Source of the DNA: Nanobdellota archaeon
Lineage (GTDB): Archaea > Nanobdellota > Nanobdellia > Woesearchaeales > GCA-2686295
Assembly: GCA_018819065.1 (NCBI GenBank)
Contig: JAHJQL010000017.1
Coordinates: 1-35,951, forward strand
Direction of reading: 5' to 3'
Length of the DNA: 35,951 nt
This document shows positions 8,287 through 16,537 of the stretch, in pieces; within the stretch, counting starts at the first letter, position 1; every line of letters starts with the position of its first letter. The notes beneath the pieces were generated by a model. It was not told the origin of the DNA. It made no database searches and was given only the letters and a program-made list of their open reading frames with translations. Both the position numbers and the translations under genes were made by a program.

Positions 8287-9497
8287 CTCATCAATTCCTC
8301 ATAAACTTTTAAGCATTTTTTAGCCGGAATATTCCAGTCAAACTTCTTAACTTCTAAAGAGCCATGCTCTTTTAGTTCTTTATTAAGGATTTCATAGTGG
8401 ATTAGTGAAATAATTTTTCCAGCGATATCATCAATATCCCAAAAATCAACCTTTAAAACGTGGTTTACCACTTCACTTACCCCTGACTGTTTTGATATTA
8501 TCACGGGAGTTCCTGCTTTCATCGCTTCAAGAGGGGTAATTCCAAAAGGCTCACTAACTGATGGCATTACATAAACATCTGCCATTTGATAAGCTTTGTA
8601 GACATCTTCTCCTTTTAAGAACCCTGCAAAAAGAACGTTTCGTGCTATTCCTAAGTCTGCAGCCATATCTATCATTCTTGACTCCATATCCCCGCTTCCA
8701 GCAAATACGAACTTTATGTCTGGATCCTTGTCAATCACCTTTTTTGCTGCAAAAAGGAAGTATTCTGGCCCTTTCTGAAGCGTGATTCTGCCTAGGAAGA
8801 GCACTATTTTGTCTTTTTTTTCAATCTTGCAAGGGTTGTAACTTTCAAATTCGACTGCGTTATGAACAACAGTTATTTTTTCAGGTGATACACCGTAATG
8901 CTCTACAACCTTATTCTTTGTATAGTTACTAACAGCAACTATTCTATCAGCCTGGTGAAAACCCATCCTTTCAATATCGTAAACGTGTTGGTTTAGTTTG
9001 TTTCCACCAGTTCTGTCAAACTCTGTTGCGTGGATATGCACAACTAAGGGTTTTCCAGAGGCTTTTTTTGCAATTATTCCTGCTTCGTAGGTAAGCCAGT
9101 CATGAGCGTGGATTACATCAAAAGTCTCTTTCACAGCCATCAATTTGACTCTTTGAGCGTATCTTTGCACTTCTTCAAACAAATCTCTGCCATAGAGCAG
9201 ACTTGTTCCTGCATCAACCCTTGAATGGCGCACATATTCTTTTGTGTAAGAGTCAGAAGTTACGTAAGGAGAAAGAAGTGTATCAATTCTTTTTATCTTG
9301 AAATTCTCATCTTGAAAAAGATACTCTGCAACTACAAGGTTCACGTATTCACCTTTTAAATTTGAAGGGCCTTTTGGCATTACAAAAGTCACTTTTACCC
9401 CTTGATTGTTCAAACCTTTTGTAAGTCCAAAACAAGCAGTACCAAGACCGCCTGAAAAGACTGGTGGAAACTCCCACCCAAGCATTAACACTCTCAT
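8283..9497 (-). CDS. GT4 family glycosyltransferase (glycogen/starch synthase-like)
   Basis: 404 residues. The N-terminal 'MLGWEFPPVFSGGLGTACFGL' region is the GGLG acceptor/donor loop typical of GT4/GT5 glycogen-synthase-like enzymes. 'HAHDWLTY' and 'HIHATEFDRTG' follow. The C-terminal domain has 'LFLGRITLQKGPEYFL' and 'SEPFGITPLEAMKAG', with the E-x7-E pair at Glu316 and Glu324. It is the first gene of the operon and has SD GAGGGGAG (9501-9508) about 4 nt before the ATG. The pairing with a GH57 enzyme and a GT3 synthase indicates alpha-glucan metabolism. Whether this is a second glycogen synthase, a priming enzyme or a branching partner cannot be decided here. Confidence 0.85.
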   Translation of the reverse strand: MRVLMLGWEFPPVFSGGLGTACFGLTKGLNNQGVKVTFVMPKGPSNLKGEYVNLVVAEYLFQDENFKIKRIDTLLSPYVTSDSYTKEYVRHSRVDAGTSLLYGRDLFEEVQRYAQRVKLMAVKETFDVIHAHDWLTYEAGIIAKKASGKPLVVHIHATEFDRTGGNKLNQHVYDIERMGFHQADRIVAVSNYTKNKVVEHYGVSPEKITVVHNAVEFESYNPCKIEKKDKIVLFLGRITLQKGPEYFLFAAKKVIDKDPDIKFVFAGSGDMESRMIDMAADLGIARNVLFAGFLKGEDVYKAYQMADVYVMPSVSEPFGITPLEAMKAGTPVIISKQSGVSEVVNHVLKVDFWDIDDIAGKIISLIHYEILNKELKEHGSLEVKKFDWNIPAKKCLKVYEELMR

Positions 9498-9530
9498 ATC
9501 TCCCCTCTTTTTTTATATAGCTTAATCTAA

Positions 9531-9542
9531 CTATATTTATAA
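9531..9542 (-). promoter_or_regulatory. TATA box of the glucan operon
   Basis: On the minus strand this reads TTATAAATATAG, about 40 nt upstream of the GT4 start codon. A transcript starting about 25 nt downstream would have a short leader containing the GAGGGGAG SD. A second AT-rich candidate (CTATATAAAAAA at 9509-9520) is too close to the start codon. Confidence 0.5.
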
Positions 9543-9599
9543 TTATATGTCACACTTTAAATAATTTCTTGAAGTTCATCAAATACTTAATTCATTAGT

Positions 9600-9623
9600 T
9601 TAGTTAATTTAGCAATTAACTAA
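9600..9623. promoter_or_regulatory. Inverted repeat, possible operator
   Basis: TTAGTTAAT (9600-9608) and ATTAACTAA (9615-9623) are perfect 9-bp inverted arms around a 6-nt spacer. The site lies between two divergent promoters, upstream of the winged-helix regulator gene, with further TTAGTT copies on each side. Confidence 0.4.
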
Positions 9624-9638
9624 TTTAGTTTTTCATAA

Positions 9639-9664
9639 AATAGAAATATTTATATATTTCTATT
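9639..9664. promoter_or_regulatory. Perfect 11-bp inverted repeat overlapping the TATA box
   Basis: AATAGAAATAT (9639-9649) and ATATTTCTATT (9654-9664) are perfect inverted arms with a TTAT spacer. The repeat contains the TTTATATA element (9649-9656) about 33 nt before the ATG at 9686. A dimeric winged-helix repressor bound here would block TBP, so autoregulation by the downstream protein is the simplest reading (inference). Confidence 0.55.
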
Positions 9665-9685
9665 AACAAATAACAAAAACAGCAA

Positions 9686-10357
9686 ATGAACTACAACACC
9701 ATATTAACGGACTCAAGATGGGAAATAATAAAAGCCATATCTGAAGAAGACCTCTCAGCAACAGAGCTAGCCAAACACACAAAGACAAGCATAGCAAACG
9801 TCAGCCAACAACTAAGACTTCTAGAAGCGTACGGACTCATTAAAAAAATCTCAAAGATAAACAACGGCATTGGAAAGCCAAAAACCAGATACACAATCTC
9901 AAAAGAAGTAATAGAAACACTAATAGTATCAAAGAATCATTGCGAGAAAAAAAGCCTTGACCTAGACTACCTGCAAAAAGCAATACTCAACCTCTGGCTG
10001 CACACAAAAAAAGAAAACCATTACTTCCTAGAAAAATTCTTAACAACGTACGAAGAAGTGACAGTTAAATGCCAAGCAATATACATAATAAAGATAACCA
10101 TTGAAAGCATAGAACTCCTCCTAGTAACAGAAAAACTAGATGAAATAAGACAAAAATACAGCAGCCAAAAAATAAGCAACTTAGAAGGACAGATAAAAAC
10201 AATAATTTGCTGGACACATTCAACAAAAGAGATTGAAGAAGGTCTAAAAAGAAAAGAAAATCACTTCATCCAGCTAGTCACGAATCTAAAACCATTCCTA
10301 GACAAAGAAGAAATAACAAAGAAGATTAAACAAGCAGAAAATGGAACATCAAAATAA
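9686..10357 (+). CDS. ArsR-like winged-helix transcriptional regulator
   Basis: 223 residues. The N-terminal winged helix (about 8-75) reads 'RWEIIKAISEEDLSATELAKHT', then the recognition helix 'SIANVSQQLRLLEAYGLI' and a wing with 'GKPKTRYTIS', typical of ArsR/MarR-like archaeal regulators. The rest (about 85-223) is helical and of unknown function; the few Cys are not arranged as an obvious metal site. It is the first gene of a three-gene operon, overlapping the next gene by 17 nt. The inverted repeat over its promoter suggests autorepression. Confidence 0.8.
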   Translation: MNYNTILTDSRWEIIKAISEEDLSATELAKHTKTSIANVSQQLRLLEAYGLIKKISKINNGIGKPKTRYTISKEVIETLIVSKNHCEKKSLDLDYLQKAILNLWLHTKKENHYFLEKFLTTYEEVTVKCQAIYIIKITIESIELLLVTEKLDEIRQKYSSQKISNLEGQIKTIICWTHSTKEIEEGLKRKENHFIQLVTNLKPFLDKEEITKKIKQAENGTSK

Positions 10358-10607
10358 CTTAATAGAAAAGCTGACAATTGAAGAATTAACAGAGCTAAAA
10401 AGAATTATAAAAGAAGGAATGGTAGAAAAACTAATCGAGAACAAATTAGAAAAATTTAAAAACAACAATAAGATATGTCCAGTTTGTAACACTCAAATAG
10501 AAGATAACGGGTTAACATTAATATTTGGTCCAACAGACTTTAGAAAAAAAGCAACTTTTGACGCTGCTGACTGTCTGGAATATTTCATTTCAAAAATAAG
10601 AAAATGA
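10341..10607 (+). CDS. Small CPVC-motif protein, probable zinc-binding
   Basis: 88 residues. The N-terminal half is a charged helix (about 1-45). The C-terminal half has 'ICPVCNTQI' and then 'FGPTDFRKKATFDAADCLEYF'. The two Cys of CPVC and the later Cys in DCLEYF could form an incomplete zinc site or complete one through a partner. I recall similar RKK..FD..DCLEYF proteins in DPANN genomes but know no function. The ATG lies inside the end of the regulator gene and the stop overlaps the next start as ATGA, so translation is coupled. Confidence 0.7.
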   Translation: MEHQNNLIEKLTIEELTELKRIIKEGMVEKLIENKLEKFKNNNKICPVCNTQIEDNGLTLIFGPTDFRKKATFDAADCLEYFISKIRK

Positions 10608-10882
10608 CACTAACAGAAATAAAAAGGGTTCTAGAAAAAAGGAAGTACAACTTAATAAGCACTCTGGAAAACGGAAGAGAAGAAATAGACCTCTCAAGAC
10701 AGCACCAAATATACGGTGCGATAAAAGAAATCCAAAACATTCTAAAGACTATAGATTATCATCATGAAGAAGAAATGAGGAATAACTTTAATTTAGAATT
10801 AAGCCAAGAGCAAGAAAACACTGTCCTTCAAAAAATAAGCTTAAAATTCAAGAAGAGCATCAGAACAAATATTGAAGAATAA
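10604..10882 (+). CDS. Unrecognised small helical protein
   Basis: 92 residues, highly charged, predicted mostly helical, with no Cys, no TM and no signal. It begins 'MTLTEIKRVLEKRKYNLIST' and contains 'GREEIDLSRQHQIYGAIKEI', a pattern of two long helices. It is the third gene of the regulator operon, joined by an ATGA overlap. I do not recognise a family; position suggests it works with the regulator or the CPVC protein. Confidence 0.6.
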   Translation: MTLTEIKRVLEKRKYNLISTLENGREEIDLSRQHQIYGAIKEIQNILKTIDYHHEEEMRNNFNLELSQEQENTVLQKISLKFKKSIRTNIEE

Positions 10883-10899
10883 AATCAAATAAATCAAGT

Positions 10900-12345
10900 C
10901 TAAAACATTTTTTCTAAAGATTTTTCATAAAGCAAGACCGTCACGAAATAAATGGGAGTCGCCACAAATACCAACACAAACAATATAACCTTAAAAAGCA
11001 ATAATAAACTATGCTGGGCAACCAAAGAACCTAGAGGTATGAAAACTAAGAGTGGGATTGTTAAAAAGACTCCCAAGAATGAAAAGTAAACACTTCTCTC
11101 CTGCTCGGATAAAAGCTTTTTAGCAAAAAAACCTTGAGCCATTCCAAGAATAGACGCGCCAATAATAGAAAGCGCAGTTGCAACCACAACCACCAAGAAG
11201 TGCGGGTTAAAAACCAAAGATAAAGGAAGCATTCCAGTCAAAAGAGTGCCAAAGACGAGCATGGGAGAAATTCCTATATGCTTATGCAAAACCTTCATAA
11301 ACCAAGGACCTGTAAAAGAGAACAAAGCAGCAACAGAAAAAACAACTGCTACATTCAAAAAACCTCCAAAAAAGTCATTCTTAAAATAATCATATATGAA
11401 AATGCCATAAAAAGAATTCCCAAGCATCTGAACCATCCCCGTGATTAAAGATGACAACGCCAACAAGAAAACAGCTTTATTCTTGAAGAAGAATTTGAAA
11501 TGAACATTCACTGAATCTAAAAACTTTGGCAAGAAAGACGAAAAAGTGTGCTCCACAACAAACTCTTTCTGCTTGATATAAGAAAGCATCAAACCAGATA
11601 TTATGAACACGATAGCTGTAATCTCAAAAGATATCAAATAACCATAAATGTTGACGTTAAAAGCAAATCCAAACAAAGAAAAGGACAAGACTTTTCCATA
11701 AACAGGAAACAAATCCATTATGAAGCCTGATACAATCATTGAAATAATAGTTATAATTATCCCAAACTTTGAAAGAAAACAAAGCATTCCACCCATACAC
11801 TCCCTTCTAAGATTACGCTTCAAAAAACCAGTGTATAATTCTCCGTGGATAACAACACCAATACCACCCATCAAGAATGCGAGTGCATAAAACAAAGGAG
11901 ACTTAAGAACAACTCCAAAAGACATCAAAAGAAAAGAAAACCCATACAAAACACCTGCCAGGCTTATAAATTTCTTGCTCAAATCCTGTAGTTTAGAAAA
12001 CTCTTTTAGAAAAGAAGATAACAGCAAAGAGAATATCATCCTTAAACCATTCACAAGGCCAATCACTAAATAAGACGCTCCTGAAAGAGAAAACAAGATG
12101 TTTATGAACGGGTGAGAAACAAAACCATAACCAATCCTATCAAAAAGCTCCTTCCAGCCAATCTGCTTAAAAAACCTCTTGTTTGAATCCTCCTTTAAAC
12201 TGTTTAACTTCCTAACAGCCTCACTCAACACATCATCAATATCCGAATCTAACAAACCTTTATTTGAAAGTATTTGTTTAATCTCTTCAAAAGAGTAATT
12301 CTTAGACAACAAATCCTTTGCTTGAGACAAAATAGCATCATTCAT
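10900..12345 (-). CDS. MFS-like membrane transporter with N-terminal helical domain
   Basis: 481 residues with about 11-12 TM helices spread from residue 80 to 475 and a break near 265-285 between two halves, the usual MFS plan. The first 60 residues are soluble: 'AILSQAKDLLSKNYSFEEIKQI' followed by 'LDSDIDDVLSEAVRKLN', which looks like a small three-helix UBA-like domain. The substrate is not apparent. The gene converges on the regulator operon (17-nt gap) and is divergent from the beta-propeller gene. TATA-like ATTTAAATAA (12373-12382, minus) lies about 30 nt upstream of the ATG. Confidence 0.75.
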   Translation of the reverse strand: MNDAILSQAKDLLSKNYSFEEIKQILSNKGLLDSDIDDVLSEAVRKLNSLKEDSNKRFFKQIGWKELFDRIGYGFVSHPFINILFSLSGASYLVIGLVNGLRMIFSLLLSSFLKEFSKLQDLSKKFISLAGVLYGFSFLLMSFGVVLKSPLFYALAFLMGGIGVVIHGELYTGFLKRNLRRECMGGMLCFLSKFGIIITIISMIVSGFIMDLFPVYGKVLSFSLFGFAFNVNIYGYLISFEITAIVFIISGLMLSYIKQKEFVVEHTFSSFLPKFLDSVNVHFKFFFKNKAVFLLALSSLITGMVQMLGNSFYGIFIYDYFKNDFFGGFLNVAVVFSVAALFSFTGPWFMKVLHKHIGISPMLVFGTLLTGMLPLSLVFNPHFLVVVVATALSIIGASILGMAQGFFAKKLLSEQERSVYFSFLGVFLTIPLLVFIPLGSLVAQHSLLLLFKVILFVLVFVATPIYFVTVLLYEKSLEKMF

Positions 12346-12372
12346 GTTAAAAATTTATTAAGAGTAAGCATT

Positions 12373-12382
12373 ATTTAAATTT
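12373..12382 (-). promoter_or_regulatory. TATA-like element of the MFS gene
   Basis: The minus strand carries AT-rich TTTAAATAA-type sequence centred about 32 nt upstream of the start codon at 12345, which predicts a leader of only a few nucleotides. Confidence 0.45.
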
Positions 12383-12414
12383 ATTGAAAACAAGCACACA
12401 CGATAAAACAAAAA

Positions 12415-12424
12415 TTTTTTAAAC
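12415..12424 (+). promoter_or_regulatory. TATA box of the propeller/KaiC operon
   Basis: TTTTTTAAAC is centred about 28 nt upstream of ATG 12449, predicting a leaderless mRNA. This favours ATG 12449 over the TTG at 12443. Confidence 0.55.
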
Positions 12425-12448
12425 TATGATAACATAAAATATTTGAAT

Positions 12449-13711
12449 ATGAAAATAACTTTTGGACTCAAAAAAATTCTAGGCAGAGAAAAAGAAGGAT
12501 TGCTAAGAGAAAAGTGGAAGTTTGACTCCAAAAACACCCTTCTAGCACCACCAACAATATGCGACTTAAAAAACACCGGAGAAAAAAACATACTTTTTGG
12601 CACAAAAGAAGGCAAGATATACTCACTTGACAAAAACTCGAATATAAAATGGATTTTTGACGCCCAAGAACAAGTAGATCAGATAGAGATAATGTTTCTA
12701 GACGTTGAGAGTGCAAACAGCATACAAGCATCACCAAACATATATGACTTGACAGGAGATGGAAGAAAAGAAATAGTGTTTGGAACAGAGATGGGAGTTG
12801 TCTACGCCCTAAATTCAGAAGGAAAACCAGTCTGGAAATTCAAAGCTGAAGGATCAATAAGAGGGGGAGTAATCATAAAAGACGTTGATGGTGATGGAAA
12901 ACCCGAAGTGATATTTGGCTCGGGAGACAAAAACCTGTACATACTAAACGCGAAAGGAAAGCTGATAAACAAGTTTGAAGTTGACGAGTCAATAGAATCA
13001 ATGCCTGAAGTTATGGATGACAAGATAATATTTGGAACCAACAACGGCAAAATACACTGCATAAGCTTTGAAGGAGAAGAAATATGGACATTTAAAACTA
13101 AAGACAAAGTGCTAGCACAACCAGTCATAGGAAAACTGTTTGGAGGGGATGAAAGATACATCATCATAGGCTCAACAGATCAATACTTATACACTCTTGA
13201 CGAACAAGGAGCGCTCATATGGAAATTCAAGACAGAAGGTGCGATATACTCAAAGGCAGCGCTTGCAGATATAAACAACGATAAAAAACTAGAGATAATA
13301 TTTGGTTCATGTGATAACAAAGTATACGCAGTCGATTCTCGAGGAGAGAAGATGTGGTCTTATGAAACCAACTTCTGGATAGTTGCCCCAGTAATAGTAT
13401 CAGACATTGATGATGATGGAAACTTGGAAATAATAGCTGGTTCATACGATCATAACTTATACGTGCTAGATGCGAAAGGAAACTACATATTAGACTACGT
13501 GCCAGGACTTGCAGGTGTAATGCAACAAACAGGCTCATACTCAGATATAACAACATCAGAAGCCGGAAAAATGACTGGGAAAAAGATATGGCAATACCAA
13601 ACAGAAGGAATAATAGTTGGCTGCGCAATGATAGATGAGACAAAAGATATAATCATAAACACTCAAAAAGGATATGTTAATAATATAGGATATGAGAAAA
13701 AGAGGGATTAA
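12449..13711 (+). CDS. PQQ-like / FG-GAP-type beta-propeller protein
   Basis: A protein of 420 residues from ATG 12449. It contains about seven repeats of 'IFGSxDxxLYxLDxxGxxxWxFxT', alternating with 'DVDGDGKPEVIFGS'-type segments (also 'DINNDKKLEIIFGS' and 'DIDDDGNLEIIAGS'), which are the Asp-rich calcium-binding loops of FG-GAP/VCBS repeats joined to PQQ-like blades. A closed propeller is predicted. There is no signal peptide or TM helix, so it appears cytoplasmic, which is uncommon for this repeat type. The stop is 2 nt before the KaiC-like gene, so the two proteins are probably co-produced and may interact. Confidence 0.8.
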   Translation: MKITFGLKKILGREKEGLLREKWKFDSKNTLLAPPTICDLKNTGEKNILFGTKEGKIYSLDKNSNIKWIFDAQEQVDQIEIMFLDVESANSIQASPNIYDLTGDGRKEIVFGTEMGVVYALNSEGKPVWKFKAEGSIRGGVIIKDVDGDGKPEVIFGSGDKNLYILNAKGKLINKFEVDESIESMPEVMDDKIIFGTNNGKIHCISFEGEEIWTFKTKDKVLAQPVIGKLFGGDERYIIIGSTDQYLYTLDEQGALIWKFKTEGAIYSKAALADINNDKKLEIIFGSCDNKVYAVDSRGEKMWSYETNFWIVAPVIVSDIDDDGNLEIIAGSYDHNLYVLDAKGNYILDYVPGLAGVMQQTGSYSDITTSEAGKMTGKKIWQYQTEGIIVGCAMIDETKDIIINTQKGYVNNIGYEKKRD

Positions 13712-13713
13712 GA

Positions 13714-14508
13714 ATGGAAAAAACAATTAAAAGAGTAAAAACATACATTCAAGGATTAGATGACGCAATGCAAGGTGGAGTACCTGCAGGCCACGTAATT
13801 CTTGTAAGCGGAACAGCTGGGTCAATGAAATCATCTGTAACATTTAACATTTTATACAATGAAGCTCTAAACGGAAAGACCGGGCTATACATCTCACTAG
13901 AACAAAGCTATGAATCACTAAACCAGCACCTTTCAAACATGGGTCTTAGGCTTGATAAGATAAATATACAGCCAGTTAAAAACTTAACAAGGATTGAAGA
14001 AGTCATACACACAGTAAAAAACAATAGCACAGGATCAATAATAGTAGTTGATATAGGAACAATTAGAAAAGAGATAAAAGACATAAAAATAGCTGACAAC
14101 AAGAGTTGGCTAAATGTTATAAAGAACGTGGTGAAAAAAGTGAAGATGGAGACGAACTGCAGCTTATTCGTTCTTGACTCATTATCAGCATTATACACGC
14201 TGTCAAGGTTTGAAGATCCCCGTGTAGAGCTATTCTACACTTTTGAATTCTTAAGAGACATGGATCTTACAACATTCTTAATTTCAGAGATGCCACTTGA
14301 CGAAAGCAAATACTCAGAATACCAGATAGAAGACTTCCTCTCAGATGGAATAATACATCTAAGACTGACCCCTTTTAGAAGGAATATTATTAAAGAAATA
14401 ATGGTTGTTAAGATGAGAGCAACCAACTGCAACAACGACGTATTCTCGTTAGAGTTCAAGAATGGACAATTCCAAGCATTATACGGAGGGCAAAACCCTT
14501 TATTATGA
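13714..14508 (+). CDS. KaiC-like RecA-superfamily ATPase (single domain)
   Basis: 264 residues, one RecA-like domain. 'GLDDAMQGGVPAGHVILVSG' precedes the Walker A motif GTAGSMKSS (33-41). 'LYISLEQS' has a candidate catalytic Glu near 63, and Walker B is 'LFVLDSLSAL' with Asp155. The C-terminal part 'GIIHLRLTPFRRNIIKEIMV' followed by 'KMRATNC' is the usual KaiC-family end. Archaeal single-domain KaiC homologues are widespread and mostly uncharacterised; some act in signalling linked to motility or stress. It lies 2 nt after the propeller gene, with AGAGGGA upstream as a possible SD. This is not a circadian KaiC: it has one domain only. Confidence 0.85.
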   Translation: MEKTIKRVKTYIQGLDDAMQGGVPAGHVILVSGTAGSMKSSVTFNILYNEALNGKTGLYISLEQSYESLNQHLSNMGLRLDKINIQPVKNLTRIEEVIHTVKNNSTGSIIVVDIGTIRKEIKDIKIADNKSWLNVIKNVVKKVKMETNCSLFVLDSLSALYTLSRFEDPRVELFYTFEFLRDMDLTTFLISEMPLDESKYSEYQIEDFLSDGIIHLRLTPFRRNIIKEIMVVKMRATNCNNDVFSLEFKNGQFQALYGGQNPLL

Positions 14509-14541
14509 TTTATTTTTATTAAAATAATTTTTTATTTAGGT

Positions 14542-14559
14542 ATGAAAAAAGAGGCATAA
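14542..14559 (+). other. Five-codon upstream ORF overlapping the next start (TAATG)
   Basis: ATG AAA AAA GAG GCA TAA (MKKEA) ends with its TAA sharing a base with the ATG of the surface protein. It contains the GAGG that would serve as SD for the main gene. It may be chance in AT-rich DNA or a coupling device. Confidence 0.25.
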
Positions 14560-16496
14560 TGAAAAAAAGCATTAACTTGTTGATTACAATTATCATTCTA
14601 AGCGCTTTTTCAGAAGCATCGCTAGTAGCTTATATACAGTTCCCCGCAAATGATCCAACAACGATAAAATTTGGTGAGGGAGCCTCATTCCAAGGATACG
14701 CTTCTAATGGCACCGAGCCTTACACTTATGCATGGATATTCTGCGCAGCATGCACTCCTGACGTGTCAATAAGCAAAACACCAGGACTAGTAATGTTTGG
14801 TACACCTGGAAGTTATAATATAAGCTACACAGTCACTGATAATATAGGAAAAATAGTCAAAGACAACACCATAATAAGAGTCAAACTCGCAGAAATAACA
14901 TACCCTGCAAATAATACTTACTGGGGTTCTAATGAAACCATTCCTTTTGAAGGTAAAGGATTATACGTTGATAACACAACAACATTTACTTATTGGTGGG
15001 ACTTTGGAGACACAACCGTAAATAATAACTTCGCAGCACAAAGATCAAGCCAAAAACCTGTTGGTGTAAATTATCCCTCTGCAGGAAAATACAATGTATC
15101 ATTGCAAGTCACCCATCCTTTGACATCTGCTCAAGAAACCACAAATATAACAATAAGAATGGTTGCACCAATAGATAAAAATTTTACATGCACAATCAAG
15201 CAAAACAGCTGCTTACCTTCTGAAATAGAACTCCTGAGATTGTTTAAACCAACTAATAGTCAGACAAGGTCAGTAGATGACCTTGAAAAAAACTGGTATA
15301 CATATCCTTTATGCTGTCAATCACCAAGCCTAACAGTGCAAAGAACTGACGATCACAACTCACCAGCGATATATTTAACTCTAGAAACAGACTTAGACTC
15401 ACAGATAGGGGGTTCACACATAACAGAACAATCAAATCCAAACAATCAATATTATGAACTAACAAGTAATGAAGGAACAGCGCCTGTATGTGAAGTATAT
15501 TTTCTAGGTCTCAACGGAAAATGTTCTGATTACAACAAACTAAAATGTCTTTATGAATTCTACCCAGGACCTGAAAGCATTTCAAGGAGTCACTTATCAA
15601 ACTGCACAATAGATTCTCAGCCAAATAGTTTTGGAACAGAAACATGGGGGATGTGCTGTGATATTGCAGAGGACTGCACAAACAACCTTGACGATGATGA
15701 GAACATCTGGTTTGACTGCAACGATGCAAAAGTCTGCACAGTCAAAAACAATGAAAGACCTTGCGGCACAAGTGATGAGCTGCTACAAAACCCTACTTGC
15801 AACTGGATGCAAACAGAATGCACAGAAGAAGGATGTGACTTTACAAACTATTCAACGCCTTACTGGGATAATACATCAAATACATGGGGATTTCTACTCT
15901 CAACAGAAGCGAATCACTGCAGAGCATATTTTCTAAACAACAATTGGCAATTCGCCGATTGTCCGATAGGAACTAATGAATCAAGCATAATAATACCTCA
16001 ATCAGCAGAAAACGCTGTTAGCAGCGTAAACGTATTGTATTATCCATTAAATACAACTGCGAAAGAGTTGTACTTCAAATGTAGATATTATTTCTGCAGT
16101 GCAGGAAAAGATGATAGCAGACCATTGCCAGCTTTTGTTGACAACATGGCTATTTATGGAAATGAAACCAGGCACTGCTGTCCACTAGGAACTTACTGGG
16201 ATCCTGCAGAAAATAATGACTTTAATGAAAGTGGAAAATGCATGCCATTCGCTCAATGCTACGACCAATTCGACTCAACCAACCAATATCCATGTCAAAA
16301 CGACTTCTTAATAGACTTCTTTGGATGGGCAGAAAATGTTAATGGAACAACTAACCCTGATCACATTCCAAAAGACTGTATCAGAGACGACTTGATAAAC
16401 GCAGGGATAAAAGAGAGTACTCTCTGTTGTCCTGTCTGGAGAAACAACGAAAACACTTATGATATGATAGATATAGTTTATTATAGAGTGCCTTAA
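14559..16496 (+). CDS. Secreted PKD-domain, cysteine-rich surface protein
   Basis: 645 residues. A signal peptide covers about 1-20 (MKKSINLLITIIILSAFSEA). Two PKD-like domains follow (about 25-110 and 112-205), with 'YTYAWIFCAAC' and 'FTYWWDFGDTT'. From about 205 to the end the protein is Cys-rich with several Cys-Cys pairs (PLCCQ, GMCCD, RHCCP, TLCCP) and one 'DCTNNLDDDENIWFDCND' segment, resembling the DC-NG-DDD-G-DC calcium-loop repeat of many surface proteins. Even-spaced cysteines suggest disulphides outside the cell. No C-terminal anchor is visible. The start is preceded by GAGG (14551-14554) and by a five-codon upstream ORF. Confidence 0.75.
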   Translation: MKKSINLLITIIILSAFSEASLVAYIQFPANDPTTIKFGEGASFQGYASNGTEPYTYAWIFCAACTPDVSISKTPGLVMFGTPGSYNISYTVTDNIGKIVKDNTIIRVKLAEITYPANNTYWGSNETIPFEGKGLYVDNTTTFTYWWDFGDTTVNNNFAAQRSSQKPVGVNYPSAGKYNVSLQVTHPLTSAQETTNITIRMVAPIDKNFTCTIKQNSCLPSEIELLRLFKPTNSQTRSVDDLEKNWYTYPLCCQSPSLTVQRTDDHNSPAIYLTLETDLDSQIGGSHITEQSNPNNQYYELTSNEGTAPVCEVYFLGLNGKCSDYNKLKCLYEFYPGPESISRSHLSNCTIDSQPNSFGTETWGMCCDIAEDCTNNLDDDENIWFDCNDAKVCTVKNNERPCGTSDELLQNPTCNWMQTECTEEGCDFTNYSTPYWDNTSNTWGFLLSTEANHCRAYFLNNNWQFADCPIGTNESSIIIPQSAENAVSSVNVLYYPLNTTAKELYFKCRYYFCSAGKDDSRPLPAFVDNMAIYGNETRHCCPLGTYWDPAENNDFNESGKCMPFAQCYDQFDSTNQYPCQNDFLIDFFGWAENVNGTTNPDHIPKDCIRDDLINAGIKESTLCCPVWRNNENTYDMIDIVYYRVP

Positions 16497-16505
16497 ACAA
16501 AAACC

Positions 16506-16514
16506 TTTTTTAAT
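16506..16514 (+). promoter_or_regulatory. TATA box of herA
   Basis: TTTTTTAAT is centred about 28 nt before ATG 16538, so the herA transcript is probably leaderless. Confidence 0.5.
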
Positions 16515-16537
16515 CCAACAACGTTTTCTCTAAAAGA

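Noticed and set aside
12443-12448. TTG start of the propeller gene
   Set aside because: ATG 12449 fits the TATA spacing for a leaderless mRNA.
13714-14508. Circadian KaiC or RadA recombinase
   Set aside because: There is only one ATPase domain and no RadA N-terminal HhH domain or L1/L2 DNA-binding loops; the C-terminal pattern is that of archaeal KaiC-like proteins.
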